Positions 1-7,904 of a DNA stretch of 64,000 bases are shown here, piece after piece. The notes under the pieces were generated by a model. It was not told the DNA's origin, searched no databases, and saw nothing but the letters and a program-made list of their open reading frames with translations. A program made the position numbers and the translations under genes. Source of the stretch: Vibrio sp. ES.051 (GTDB lineage: Bacteria > Pseudomonadota > Gammaproteobacteria > Enterobacterales > Vibrionaceae); NCBI RefSeq assembly GCF_002563795.1, contig NZ_PDJL01000003.1, forward strand, positions 868,001 through 932,000. The letters run 5' to 3'. Numbering within the stretch: position 1 is the stretch's first letter; each line of letters starts with the position of its first letter.

Positions 1-475
1 CAAAGAGCAGAAAGTATACTTGTCTCCCGTTGTCGACTTGTTTACTCAGGAAGTGGTTGCTTATAGAGTGGCCAAAAATGCCTGCTTGCCGCTTGTCACG
101 GATATGCTGACGGAAGCTATATCAACGCTTAAACCCAACTCAAAACCAATTATACATAGCGATCAAGGTTGGCAATATCGCCATCGACAGTATCAGAAAA
201 AGGTAGCGGAGAATGGGTTAACGCAAAGCATGTCGAGAAAAGGTAACTGCTTGGATAATGCTGTTGCTGAAAACTTTTTTGCTTTACTCAAAACAGAGAT
301 GTATCACAACCAAAGTTTTGAAGATGCAGATGCTCTGATAGAACAAATTAAAGAATACATCGAGTACTACAATACCAAGCGTATAAAAGTGAAACTAAAA
401 GGCCTGACTCCGATAGAATATCGAACTCAGGCCTTGAAAGCCGCTTAACAGAAATGTCCAACTTTACGGGGTCAC
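1..475 (+). mobile_element. 3' end of an IS3-family insertion sequence
   Basis: The window opens inside an insertion sequence. It contains the end of a DDE transposase and then about 27 bp ending in a TGTCCAACTTTACGGGGTCA-type terminus, which resembles the right inverted repeat of IS3-family elements. The left end lies outside the window, so element length, target duplication and full identity cannot be established. The exact right boundary (about 470-478) is an estimate. Confidence 0.75.
2..448 (+). CDS. IS3-family transposase (OrfB, integrase catalytic domain), 5'-truncated by window
   Basis: This is the C-terminal half of an IS3-family DDE transposase, which cuts and joins the ends of its own element. 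The frame is open back to the first bases of the window, so the apparent TTG start near base 20 is not a real start. The second catalytic Asp lies in the HSDQGWQY motif and the catalytic Glu lies in the GNCLDNAVAENFF motif. The usual C-terminal YYNTKRI...L.G.TP.EYR tail is complete and is followed by a stop. Without the upstream DNA it is unknown whether orfA and the first Asp are intact. The family call is secure; the IS group is not. Confidence 0.9.
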   Translation, partial: KEQKVYLSPVVDLFTQEVVAYRVAKNACLPLVTDMLTEAISTLKPNSKPIIHSDQGWQYRHRQYQKKVAENGLTQSMSRKGNCLDNAVAENFFALLKTEMYHNQSFEDADALIEQIKEYIEYYNTKRIKVKLKGLTPIEYRTQALKAA

Positions 476-495
476 TTCAAATCAGGGCTTTTACA

Positions 496-636
496 TTAAT
501 TCGCCAGTTTTTTCATCATACGAGCAAAAAATGAGGCTTTTTTCTTCTTCGTTTTACCTTTACCGTAAAGCGCTTTGTGCATCGCGTCTCGTGCAATCAT
601 CTGGCCAATATAAGCACCACCAAGTTCATTACCCAT
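496..636 (-). CDS. small basic protein, 46 aa, unknown function
   Basis: A 46-codon frame reads MGNELGGAYIGQMIARDAMH and then a lysine-rich stretch (KGKTKKKK) before a hydrophobic/basic tail (FFARMMKKLAN). An AGGAGA Shine-Dalgarno sequence sits about 5 nt upstream of the ATG, which strongly favours translation. The glycine-rich start plus poly-lysine centre could suit nucleic-acid or membrane contact, but this is only inference. It starts about 20 bp beyond the end of the IS element, so the insertion may have replaced its downstream neighbour or terminator. I do not recognise the family. Confidence 0.6.
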   Translation of the reverse strand: MGNELGGAYIGQMIARDAMHKALYGKGKTKKKKASFFARMMKKLAN

Positions 637-759
637 GACCTTCTCCTGAATGTATTGACTTAACTATGTTGTAATATTACACCACAAACAAGCAAAAACA
701 AGACTCAAATCACATTTTATGTGTAATTAACTTTCAAAATACGGTGCTAGCGCTATGTA

Positions 760-1107
760 TTACCGCTTTGGTTGCTGATAGGTTTTGCCCGCCGCTGAGT
801 AAGTGTCTTTCTGCTTGATTTCGAAGAACGTTTCGAAGAACCATGCAGTAAACTTAATCAAGTGATCGCCTTCATTCATGACATGCTCAACATACTCTTG
901 GTCCTCTCCAGACTCATCCTCTTGGTGCGTTATGTGATAAATACGTTTTTCACCTGCAACGTCGGCAAGACCAAACTGTCCGGTTAGAGATTCCGCCGCT
1001 TGTGCAACTTCTTCTTCCTCACACGCTTTCAATAATTCAAGCGCCTTAGCGAGGCTTTCTTGCTGGATAATTTCTTTTACCAGTGTTTCAAATTCGTTCT
1101 GTTGCAT
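760..1107 (-). CDS. hypothetical acidic protein, 115 aa
   Basis: This protein is not recognised. It is strongly acidic in the N-terminal two thirds (an EEEE run near residue 31 and many D/E around residues 62-75), probably helical, with an aromatic patch FTAWFFETFFEI near residues 86-97. There is no signal peptide or membrane segment, so it is probably cytoplasmic. The ATG is preceded by a TAGGTG ribosome-binding site. It stands alone on the minus strand between the small basic protein and the EAL remnant on the other strand. Confidence 0.7.
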   Translation of the reverse strand: MQQNEFETLVKEIIQQESLAKALELLKACEEEEVAQAAESLTGQFGLADVAGEKRIYHITHQEDESGEDQEYVEHVMNEGDHLIKFTAWFFETFFEIKQKDTYSAAGKTYQQPKR

Positions 1108-1273
1108 TTTTTCACCTAACGGTTAACGGACAGTCTGTCTGCATATATTATGTTGTTGTGCATTTTAGGAAGGCCCACCTTTCCTTGCAAGCATATTCAA
1201 CTGGAAGTTTCAGCTTGAATTGATCCAGAAGCTCTACGCACTTAGTTTCTGGTAAGTGCCAATATAAAACGCT

Positions 1274-1501
1274 ATGCAAACCGCCACTAAAAAGATTACA
1301 CATCAAAGGTATCAGCTAAAACGACAGGCAGTAGTGCAACAATGGCAAAGGTCTTTAACAAAAGTTGAAAAATCCGTTTTAGTAGCCGATGGAGCATTGC
1401 AAAAACTGATGGAAATGGGGTGCGATTACATTCAAGGCTATTTCTATTCACGCCGCACAATCAAAGAGGCCAAGCAATGCTTGACCTCTTGGCGCGACTA
1501 A
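1274..1501 (+). pseudogene. C-terminal remnant of an EAL-domain (c-di-GMP phosphodiesterase) gene
   Basis: The last 40 residues match the final segment of EAL domains: VLVADGALQKLMEMGCDYIQ followed by GYFYSR, comparable with the typical ...GVET..QL..L..LGCDYIQGYFFSRP ending. The catalytic EAL motif, the metal-binding residues and most of the TIM barrel are missing, and the 34 residues before this segment (MQTATKKITHQ...) do not look like EAL sequence. The terminal SRP is changed to SRR. I read this as the decayed tail of a phosphodiesterase gene. It could still be translated as a 75-residue peptide, but it cannot be enzymatically active. Confidence 0.7.
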
Positions 1502-1522
1502 ATTCGAGTAAGACCGCGTTAT

Positions 1523-2806
1523 TTATAACACTGTTTTTTCTTCATCGTGTAATAGCTTTTCCAGTTCATCTCTATTCGCAACAAATGTCGCCATCTCTTT
1601 TTTAGCAACAGAGCTCGCCATTGGGATATTGGCACGCATTGCGTCAACCGGACGACCATACTCAATCAATTCGTAGTGAAGGTGCGGACCAGTCACTCGA
1701 CCCGTTTTCCCAGATAGACCGATCCGTTGACCACGAGAGACTTTTTGACCTTTCTTCACCAAAATCTTACTTAGGTGTAGGTAACGAGTTTTGTACTTGC
1801 TGCCATGCTCTACAACCACATAGTTACCCGCATAAGGGTGTTTACGCGTCATGACCACTGTCCCATCACCTGTTGAGACAACTGGCGTCCCTGTCGGTAC
1901 TGCGAAATCGGTACCATTGTGCGGCGCGACTCGTCCTGTGACAGGATGTAAACGGTTAGGATTAAAACTGGAACTCATACGCCAACTGCGGCTGACAGGA
2001 TAACGTTGAAATGCACGTTGTAAGCTCTCGCCTTTCGCATTGTAGAATTGCCCATCGGTGTGAAGGTAAGCCGTGATTTCACGACCACGATTATAAATTT
2101 TAATCGCTTCAATTTCATTCTTACCTGTTGGTACACCGTTAATATTCTGCACACGTCGAACGACTTCAAATCGGTCACCAGCACGAAGGTCGCGACCGAA
2201 GTTTAACTGTTCTTTCAGCAAGCCGACGACTTGGCTAATTTCCGCAGAAGTGAGTCCTAAACGGCTAGCAGAAGAAGAGAAACTTCCTTGGATAACACCA
2301 ACTAAAGGTTCTTGGCTCCAAACACCCGGGATTGAGATATCGGTAAAGTCATAGCTACCATCACTATTAAGTTGGTAAACCACTTTATCTGCAATAGAGA
2401 ATTGCAGCTCCATTTTCTTTAAGTCACCGGTTACGTCATCACGCCAAAAGCGCAGCGTGTTGCCTGGTTTTAGCGTATCAAGCGCAAGGTAGTTTAAATC
2501 CGTTTCCATCACTTTCATTAATGAACTGTAACCAAAACCGAGCTGACTGAAAATGCTGCTCAGGTTATCACCTGATTGGATCTGATATTCAAAGTTCGGA
2601 GGGATGGCAACGTCAGCAGTCGTCGCATCAAGAATGTTTTCAACGACTTGAGATTCAGGCAAGTTCAACGCGATGGTTTTGGTTAAAGATGACTCTTTGA
2701 GAGAGTGAGAAATACCAATAGCGACTAGAACAGGCAAGGAGTATACCAGAAGTGCTCTACGACTTTTTAGATTCGTCAACCGTCTTGTAATTTCATTTGT
2801 AGACAC
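1523..2806 (-). CDS. M23-family murein DD-endopeptidase (ShyA-like)
   Basis: This is a cell-wall hydrolase that would cut peptide crosslinks in peptidoglycan so that the wall can expand. The 427 residues contain an N-terminal membrane anchor or signal (about 18-34), a LysM/OapA-like segment (about 74-120, IQSGDNLSSIFSQLG), a middle domain, and a C-terminal LytM/M23 domain. The zinc ligands are visible as H296-x3-D300 (HNGTDFA) and H375-x-H377 (HLHYE). Length and domain order fit Vibrio ShyA/OapA-type endopeptidases. The annotated start is GTG; a good AAGGAG ribosome-binding site lies 13 nt upstream, which would fit better with an ATT codon two codons earlier, so the exact start is open. Confidence 0.88.
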   Translation of the reverse strand: MSTNEITRRLTNLKSRRALLVYSLPVLVAIGISHSLKESSLTKTIALNLPESQVVENILDATTADVAIPPNFEYQIQSGDNLSSIFSQLGFGYSSLMKVMETDLNYLALDTLKPGNTLRFWRDDVTGDLKKMELQFSIADKVVYQLNSDGSYDFTDISIPGVWSQEPLVGVIQGSFSSSASRLGLTSAEISQVVGLLKEQLNFGRDLRAGDRFEVVRRVQNINGVPTGKNEIEAIKIYNRGREITAYLHTDGQFYNAKGESLQRAFQRYPVSRSWRMSSSFNPNRLHPVTGRVAPHNGTDFAVPTGTPVVSTGDGTVVMTRKHPYAGNYVVVEHGSKYKTRYLHLSKILVKKGQKVSRGQRIGLSGKTGRVTGPHLHYELIEYGRPVDAMRANIPMASSVAKKEMATFVANRDELEKLLHDEEKTVL

Positions 2807-2930
2807 GGGAATTACTATCTCCTTTCAAACAAGAGGCATAGCTTATGCATTCCCGCATAAGAAATCACTATCAAATTTCGAGATCTGGCACAGAAAACAC
2901 TGAATTTTTACAGAAGTCAAAAAACAACCA

Positions 2931-3560
2931 TCACTGTTGCATATTCAGATTGTTCTCTGCTCGCTTTAATATGGCCGATTTTAATTGATTTGGCACCTCT
3001 GCCATTGCTTGTTCTTCACCGTGAGCTAAGTAAGAAAAAGTGATTGTCACGTCATCGCGCCACGCTAACTGGTTAAGTTTAATACGATCGCCAACAAAAA
3101 TACTATCGACTAAAACAACTCGGCTGGGTACTGGGTCAAATTTGAATAATCCCACATAGTAAAATGCACCACTCCCTTGAGTACTGACAATCATCGGAGC
3201 CGTTATCCAATGTATATCGCTGATTTCACGTTGAGCAATAAACGCTGTCGGAACGATAACCTGCCCTTGAGTTGCACCTGCGTCATACTGACCAATCAGA
3301 TAACCGTTGTCTTTGTCCCACTCTTCAAGAAACGTCACGGCTCCTTGTTCAGGCACTTGGAGTGTCCAAGGGTTTCGTGACGAAATCCCTAACACCTCTT
3401 GTACAATCGCGTTAGTGTGAATCTCCACTTGCGGAAACTTAGCCATAATCTCTTCATCGGACAAATTAAAACGATAAACGCCTGCGACCACAACTACGAC
3501 TAATAGTACGATAGGAATGAGAAGAATAAGTGGAACTGGCAGGATTCTTTTACGAGTCAT
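2931..3560 (-). CDS. hypothetical membrane-anchored periplasmic protein, 209 aa
   Basis: The protein starts MTRKRILPVPLILLIPIVLL: a short basic N-terminus and one strongly hydrophobic helix (about 7-28), then about 180 residues predicted to lie in the periplasm. No lipobox is present. An AAGGAAG ribosome-binding site precedes the ATG. It lies 124 bp upstream of the murein endopeptidase gene on the same strand, so the two may be co-transcribed and an envelope role is possible. I do not recognise the domain. Confidence 0.75.
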   Translation of the reverse strand: MTRKRILPVPLILLIPIVLLVVVVVAGVYRFNLSDEEIMAKFPQVEIHTNAIVQEVLGISSRNPWTLQVPEQGAVTFLEEWDKDNGYLIGQYDAGATQGQVIVPTAFIAQREISDIHWITAPMIVSTQGSGAFYYVGLFKFDPVPSRVVLVDSIFVGDRIKLNQLAWRDDVTITFSYLAHGEEQAMAEVPNQLKSAILKRAENNLNMQQ

Positions 3561-3852
3561 GAAGACTTCCTTGTTTCTACGGTAGAAATAACAGATAAGT
3601 ATATCACTACAAATAAACAGATCACTTTAAGATGTAAGCTCCAGAGCACTAAACCAAGCATCAAGTAGTGATTTAGGTATGACTGACGAAAACCAAAAAT
3701 GTCACCCTCTTATTCCCGTCAAGGGTTTCAAAATTAAACTAAGCTGACTATAACCAAACGACTTGTAGACGCCTCATTCAGAACTGGTGACTGACACTTC
3801 TTCAAGCGTCTCGCGATGATTGGGTATATTGGAGAAACGATAGGTAATAACG

Positions 3853-4254
3853 ATGACAACAACTATCCATACTTGTGAATGTGCCTGTGGCTTAGTCGAG
3901 ATACGCTGTAAAGGAGAACCTATCCATACATCGGTCTGCTATTGTTTTGAATGCCAAAAGCGCACCGGTAGTGTGTTTGGTGTTCAAGCACGGTTTGAAA
4001 AAGAACGCGTGTCGCTAAATGGTGACGTGACTCGCTACATCAGAGTTGGAGACGATGGTAGCGAGGCTCAGTACGAGTTCTGCCCATCCTGTGGAACAAC
4101 CATGCGCGTGTTACTGTCTGCACTACCAAATATTAGTGTCATTCCTATTGGGCTCTTTACCGATAAGGAGTTTCATGAACCAATAATCTCTATCTATGAG
4201 CAACGAACTCATGGCTGGGTAAGCTTCGAATGTACGATGGAGCACATCGAATAA
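3853..4254 (+). CDS. GFA/CENP-V family zinc protein
   Basis: A 133-residue protein of the GFA fold, named after glutathione-dependent formaldehyde-activating enzyme, though many members have no proven activity. The zinc ligands are visible: CECACG near the N-terminus, CYCFECQKRTGS (about 29-40), and CPSCGT (about 77-82). The length is normal for the family. It has its own upstream region and no obvious operon partner. The substrate cannot be read from the sequence, so the fold is well supported but the reaction is not. Confidence 0.85.
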   Translation: MTTTIHTCECACGLVEIRCKGEPIHTSVCYCFECQKRTGSVFGVQARFEKERVSLNGDVTRYIRVGDDGSEAQYEFCPSCGTTMRVLLSALPNISVIPIGLFTDKEFHEPIISIYEQRTHGWVSFECTMEHIE

Positions 4255-4411
4255 GTTTTCTACACCCACAACCTCAGACACAGGGGCAGAGCCTAAATGG
4301 TTTATTAAAATTGAGTTTTTTGAGGGGGATCAACCAAGTTACACTGTAAGGGGGTTTCGTAACTCTGTGTGAGCGCTATAATCGGCGCCTAACATTTGGT
4401 GGGGTTTTATT

Positions 4412-5083
4412 GTGATTTCCAGACTTCCTCGTTGGGTGGAATATGGCGCCTTTCTACTCGCCCTTCTCGCGGGCTGCGTCAATGCCGTTGGTCTCCTCGG
4501 CTTTCAACACCAAGCGATAACACATCTTTCGGGAACCGTAACTCAGCTAGGGAACAACTTACTGACCGGTGCAGATAGCTCCATTCACCTGCTCTTCATC
4601 GTGTTCAGTTTCCTGATCGGTGCGGCATTCAGCGGCTTTTTTATTGAAAGTAGTGCTCTAAAACTAGGACGCCGATATGGTGTCGCACTTTGCATCGAAG
4701 GTAGCTTACTTCTGCTCAGTTTAGGTTTCCTGATTGAAGGAAATATGTATGGTCAATACTTAGCTTCTGCCGCATGTGGTTTGCAAAACGCAATGATTAC
4801 GACGTTCAGTGGTGCTGTTGTCAGAACCACACACATGACCGGAATCATCACCGATTTGGGCATCATGATCGGAGAAAGTTTGAGAGGTCGCCAATTTGAC
4901 CGGCGTAAGGCCAAGCTATTCTTGTTCATTTTCTTCGGTTTCTTATTCGGTGGTGTCGCTGGTGCCGCATTGTTTGTTGTGTACGGATTGTATACTTTGA
5001 TATTTCCTGCGTTTTTAGCGTTTACAACCGCATTCATTTACTGGACTTATCTGTACATATTGAATCGCCAACAAAAAGCATAG
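4412..5083 (+). CDS. YoaK/DUF1275 family membrane protein
   Basis: A 223-residue, roughly six-helix inner-membrane protein. The features typical of DUF1275 are visible: AGCVNAVGLLGF near the N-terminus, THLSGTVTQLG in the first loop, and GLQNAMITTFSGAVVRTTHMTG in the middle. The start is GTG, with a GGTGGGG-type ribosome-binding site upstream. The function of the family is not established; a transporter role is only suspected. A probable terminator follows. Confidence 0.85.
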   Translation: MISRLPRWVEYGAFLLALLAGCVNAVGLLGFQHQAITHLSGTVTQLGNNLLTGADSSIHLLFIVFSFLIGAAFSGFFIESSALKLGRRYGVALCIEGSLLLLSLGFLIEGNMYGQYLASAACGLQNAMITTFSGAVVRTTHMTGIITDLGIMIGESLRGRQFDRRKAKLFLFIFFGFLFGGVAGAALFVVYGLYTLIFPAFLAFTTAFIYWTYLYILNRQQKA

Positions 5084-5091
5084 AATCGCAG

Positions 5092-5125
5092 ACCGATTAA
5101 AGCACTTTGTTCAATCGGTTTCTTA
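5092..5125 (+). terminator. probable terminator after the YoaK-family gene
   Basis: Seven-base stem ACCGATT / AATCGGT with a 14-nt loop, followed by a T-rich but interrupted tail. It begins 9 bp after the stop codon. Confidence 0.4.
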
Positions 5126-5538
5126 CCTTTTTACAATACCGACATCGTGGCAATACGATTTTTGGCGTACTGAACCATTGAAATAATTATATATAAAACA
5201 TAAGGCTAACAAGATAAATCACGGCAAGGTTAGTAAGACCAACATCACATTTTATCGCCGTTTTATTATTCTAATCACACGGCTTCGCAGCACTCTCTGC
5301 ACAGTCGGCCTCTCGCGCTACAATTTTCTAACACTAACAACATCATCATATACATAATGATATTATTTGACCAATTACCCGACAAATCGGCTGAATAACT
5401 AGATGTACTTAATGAATAGTATTGCAAGAGAGACTTTTTGCGGGTAACCTCCGCATCACTGTGATTAAATACGGATGTTTAGTGAATATTTATGTCATGG
5501 AAATGGCGAGTATTGATTAGTAGTAACACGAGAAAACT
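5126..5538. other. intergenic region upstream of the YjiH-family gene
   Basis: About 410 bp without a gene, AT-rich, with stops in all frames. A TGTGATTAAATACGGA segment near 5460 resembles only one half of a CRP site and was not called. The region must hold the promoter of the permease gene, but I see no convincing -35/-10 pair. Confidence 0.4.
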
Positions 5539-6903
5539 ATGAATAACACCACTAATACTACTGAGGCACCTAAGGGCAACTTTTGGATATTTTTTATCCC
5601 ATCCCTAATTGGTCTTCTGCTCTTCATGGCGCCGATCTCTTACGATGGCGGCCTAACGATTCCTGTTGCTATCATGGCAAAAGTCATTCCGGCATTTCTA
5701 GGCGATACGTTAATCGCTATCGTTACCACCATTATCGCTTTCATGGCGGTCGCGTCTGTTCTTTGCAAAATTTTCAAGCCGGCAGCGATCCTACGTAACG
5801 GTTTTTTAAATGGCCTTTTTAACCCATCTCCATTGTGGCTTGTTGTTCGTCTAATCGGCGGTGTAGCCGTGTTGATGACCTTCTTCCAAGTTGGTCCACA
5901 TGCGATTTGGGAAGAGAACACTGGAGGCCTTGTTCTGACAGGTCTTTTGCCTACTTTATTTGCTGTATTCATTTTCGCAGGTCTATTGCTACCGCTTCTT
6001 CTAAACTTCGGTCTACTAGAACTGCTTGGCGCAATACTAAGTAAAGTAATGCGTCCTATTTTCAATCTACCAGGCCGCAGTGCGATTGACTGTATGGCTT
6101 CTTGGCTGGGTGATGGCAGTGTTGGTATCCTTTTAACTAGCAAACAATACGAGAATAAGTTTTACACTCAACGTGAAGCGGCCGTTGTAGGCACTACGTT
6201 TTCAGCAGTATCGATTACGTTCAGCTTAGTCGTTATCGCCCAAGTACAGCTAGAGCACTTGTTCTTACCTTTCTATGGTGCAATCTGTTTAGCAGGCATC
6301 GTCGCAGCAGTCATCATTCCTCGTTTACCACCATTGAGTCTTAAAAAAGATCACTATATTGATGGCAGTAATCCAGACAAAGACGTGGATGCAATACCAG
6401 AAGGTCATACGACGTTTTCTTGGGGGTTAGATTTAGCATTAAAACGTGCAGGACAGGTGGTCTCTGTTCGGTCTGTTTTCAAAGAAGGCGTGCACAACGC
6501 TGTCGACATGGTATTTGGTGTACTTCCTGTAGTCATGGGCCTTGGTACCGTTGCGTTAGTCGTAGCTGAATACACCTCAGTCTTCGAGATCCTTGGCCAA
6601 CCATTCATTCCATACCTAGAGCTACTGCAAGTACCAGAGGCGGTCGCAGCATCACAGACTATCGTGGTGGGCTTTGCAGATATGTTTATCCCCGCCATTC
6701 TTGCAGCGTCAATTGATAACGAAATGACTCGTTTTGTGATCGCTGCAATGTCAGTGACTCAACTTATCTACATGTCTGAAGTTGGAGCATTACTATTAGG
6801 CAGCAAGATTCCAGTAAACATCGTAGAGTTGTTTGTTATCTTTATTCTACGTACGCTCATTACCTTGCCTGTGATTGCTGGTGTTGCCCATCTCATCTTT
6901 TAA
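5539..6903 (+). CDS. YjiH family membrane protein (nucleoside-recognition/GATE domains)
   Basis: A 454-residue polytopic inner-membrane protein of the YjiH family. Two nucleoside-recognition (GATE-type) segments can be made out, one around residues 130-230 (FGLLELLGAILSKVMRPIF then SAIDCMASWLGDGSVGILLT) and one around 320-450 (VVMGLGTVALVVAEYTSVFE then VGFADMFIPAILA). These are typical of transporters related to concentrative nucleoside carriers and spore-maturation proteins. The substrate is not known from sequence. It is a single-gene unit with a terminator directly after it. Confidence 0.82.
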   Translation: MNNTTNTTEAPKGNFWIFFIPSLIGLLLFMAPISYDGGLTIPVAIMAKVIPAFLGDTLIAIVTTIIAFMAVASVLCKIFKPAAILRNGFLNGLFNPSPLWLVVRLIGGVAVLMTFFQVGPHAIWEENTGGLVLTGLLPTLFAVFIFAGLLLPLLLNFGLLELLGAILSKVMRPIFNLPGRSAIDCMASWLGDGSVGILLTSKQYENKFYTQREAAVVGTTFSAVSITFSLVVIAQVQLEHLFLPFYGAICLAGIVAAVIIPRLPPLSLKKDHYIDGSNPDKDVDAIPEGHTTFSWGLDLALKRAGQVVSVRSVFKEGVHNAVDMVFGVLPVVMGLGTVALVVAEYTSVFEILGQPFIPYLELLQVPEAVAASQTIVVGFADMFIPAILAASIDNEMTRFVIAAMSVTQLIYMSEVGALLLGSKIPVNIVELFVIFILRTLITLPVIAGVAHLIF

Positions 6904-6942
6904 TTAAAACAAGATGAAACCATAAATTTGATCAAATTGAGG

Positions 6943-6972
6943 AAACAGCGAGCTTAGGTTCGCTGTTTTTGT
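6943..6972 (+). terminator. rho-independent terminator after the YjiH-family gene
   Basis: Stem ACAGCGAGC / GTTCGCTGT (one mismatch, short TTAG loop) followed by TTTTTGTTTG, 40 bp after the stop codon. Confidence 0.75.
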
Positions 6973-7298
6973 TTGTGGTTTAAGATAAATATTAAATATA
7001 AGGTCCGTTCAAACGTGGGTAATCGTGACTATTCACCGTTAGTTACCCGTCAGGATGTCAGCTGTTACGAGGCCGTCGCTCGTGAGAGTAATGACGCTTT
7101 AGGACGATAACATCTCGGTATCAACGACCTCTCTTATCGATATAACCACCAGCATGGAAGGAAAACAACCCTAGTGGGCAGAACCTCGATTGGCGTACAC
7201 CACCGATTTTAATACAAAACCGCATTGTTCTTTGAACATGCAGATTTTTTATTGTAAAACAATAGAATTACTCGAAACAAAACCTTTGGAACTCGACT
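6973..7298 (+). other. intergenic stretch rich in nested inverted repeats (possible structured RNA)
   Basis: This region has no open frame of note, but between about 7014 and 7190 it holds several local hairpins. They include GGGTAA ... TTACCC enclosing GTGA-CTAT-TCAC, ACGAG ... CTCGT, GATA ... TATC, and CCACCAG ... CTAGTGG. It looks more GC-rich than the flanking AT-rich DNA. I cannot name an RNA family. It may be a small RNA or the leader of the small downstream gene, or the repeats may be chance. Confidence 0.3.
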
Positions 7299-7598
7299 TT
7301 GGATAACCCCAAAACTTACATTTTGGTCTTCGGCGGTTTAAGTGCTTTACTCCTTCTGCTTTTAATATGGGGTAAACCCACTAATGAAGAAACAGTCTCA
7401 GCGACCGTCCTCAGTAACACTTTAACCGACTCTTTAGATGGTCAACGCCGTTATCTCACTATTAACGCCTCTGAGATAAAGCAGCAACGAGTGATCGTCC
7501 CTATCTCTGCTTCTTGTCCGGTTGGCTCTACCGCCACATTTCACCAAACAACAAGTTCCAGTTTTTATCAATCTCTTTCATTCGTTAGCTGTAACTAA
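7299..7598 (+). CDS. small membrane-anchored hypothetical protein, 99 aa
   Basis: A 99-codon frame with a TTG start, one N-terminal hydrophobic helix (about 7-24, ILVFGGLSALLLLLLIWG), and a polar remainder with two cysteines (about 78 and 98) that could form a disulphide in the periplasm. Hydrophobicity and codon use look genuine. The ribosome-binding site is weak and no ATG is available, so the start is uncertain. The family is not recognised. Confidence 0.5.
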   Translation: MDNPKTYILVFGGLSALLLLLLIWGKPTNEETVSATVLSNTLTDSLDGQRRYLTINASEIKQQRVIVPISASCPVGSTATFHQTTSSSFYQSLSFVSCN

Positions 7599-7904
7599 AG
7601 AAAGCATTGAAATCACTTTTAAGGTGAATTATGACCTTGATGCCCTGACTGTTACCCACTTCTCGACTCGGTGAGATAAACACACCACAAATTTGCAGGC
7701 TTTCAATACGTTGCCGAGTTCTTATGCGAGATTGGGAAGGTCCGCTTGTGTTTGATTGGGTTCTAGTATGAAGGATGAGAGTTACCTCTAGTTTCTTTGA
7801 TTACGGATGTAGCATCTTTAATCAGGGTAACTCTCTTCTTTCAAATTGAAGTGTCGGCTCTAGTCTCAACTAATGTATTTGAGATAAACGAGTTGATAAT
7901 CCAA
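7599..7904. other. intergenic region with a long hairpin between the small gene and chitinase
   Basis: About 300 bp without a gene. The notable content is the nested inverted repeat at 7777-7835, described separately. Nothing else is recognisable, and there is no clear terminator beside the chitinase stop codon. Confidence 0.4.
7777..7835. repeat. 59-bp nested inverted repeat
   Basis: A perfect 10-bp outer dyad, GAGAGTTACC (7777-7786) and GGTAACTCTC (7826-7835), encloses a second imperfect dyad with TGATTA, GATG, a TAG loop, CATC and TAATCA. It could be a long hairpin in RNA (terminator or small RNA) or a relic of a small palindromic element. No T-tract makes it a classical terminator on either strand. 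Confidence 0.55.

Noticed and set aside
5455..5480. Half CRP site TGTGATTAAATACGGA upstream of the YjiH-family gene
   Set aside because: Only one half-site matches.
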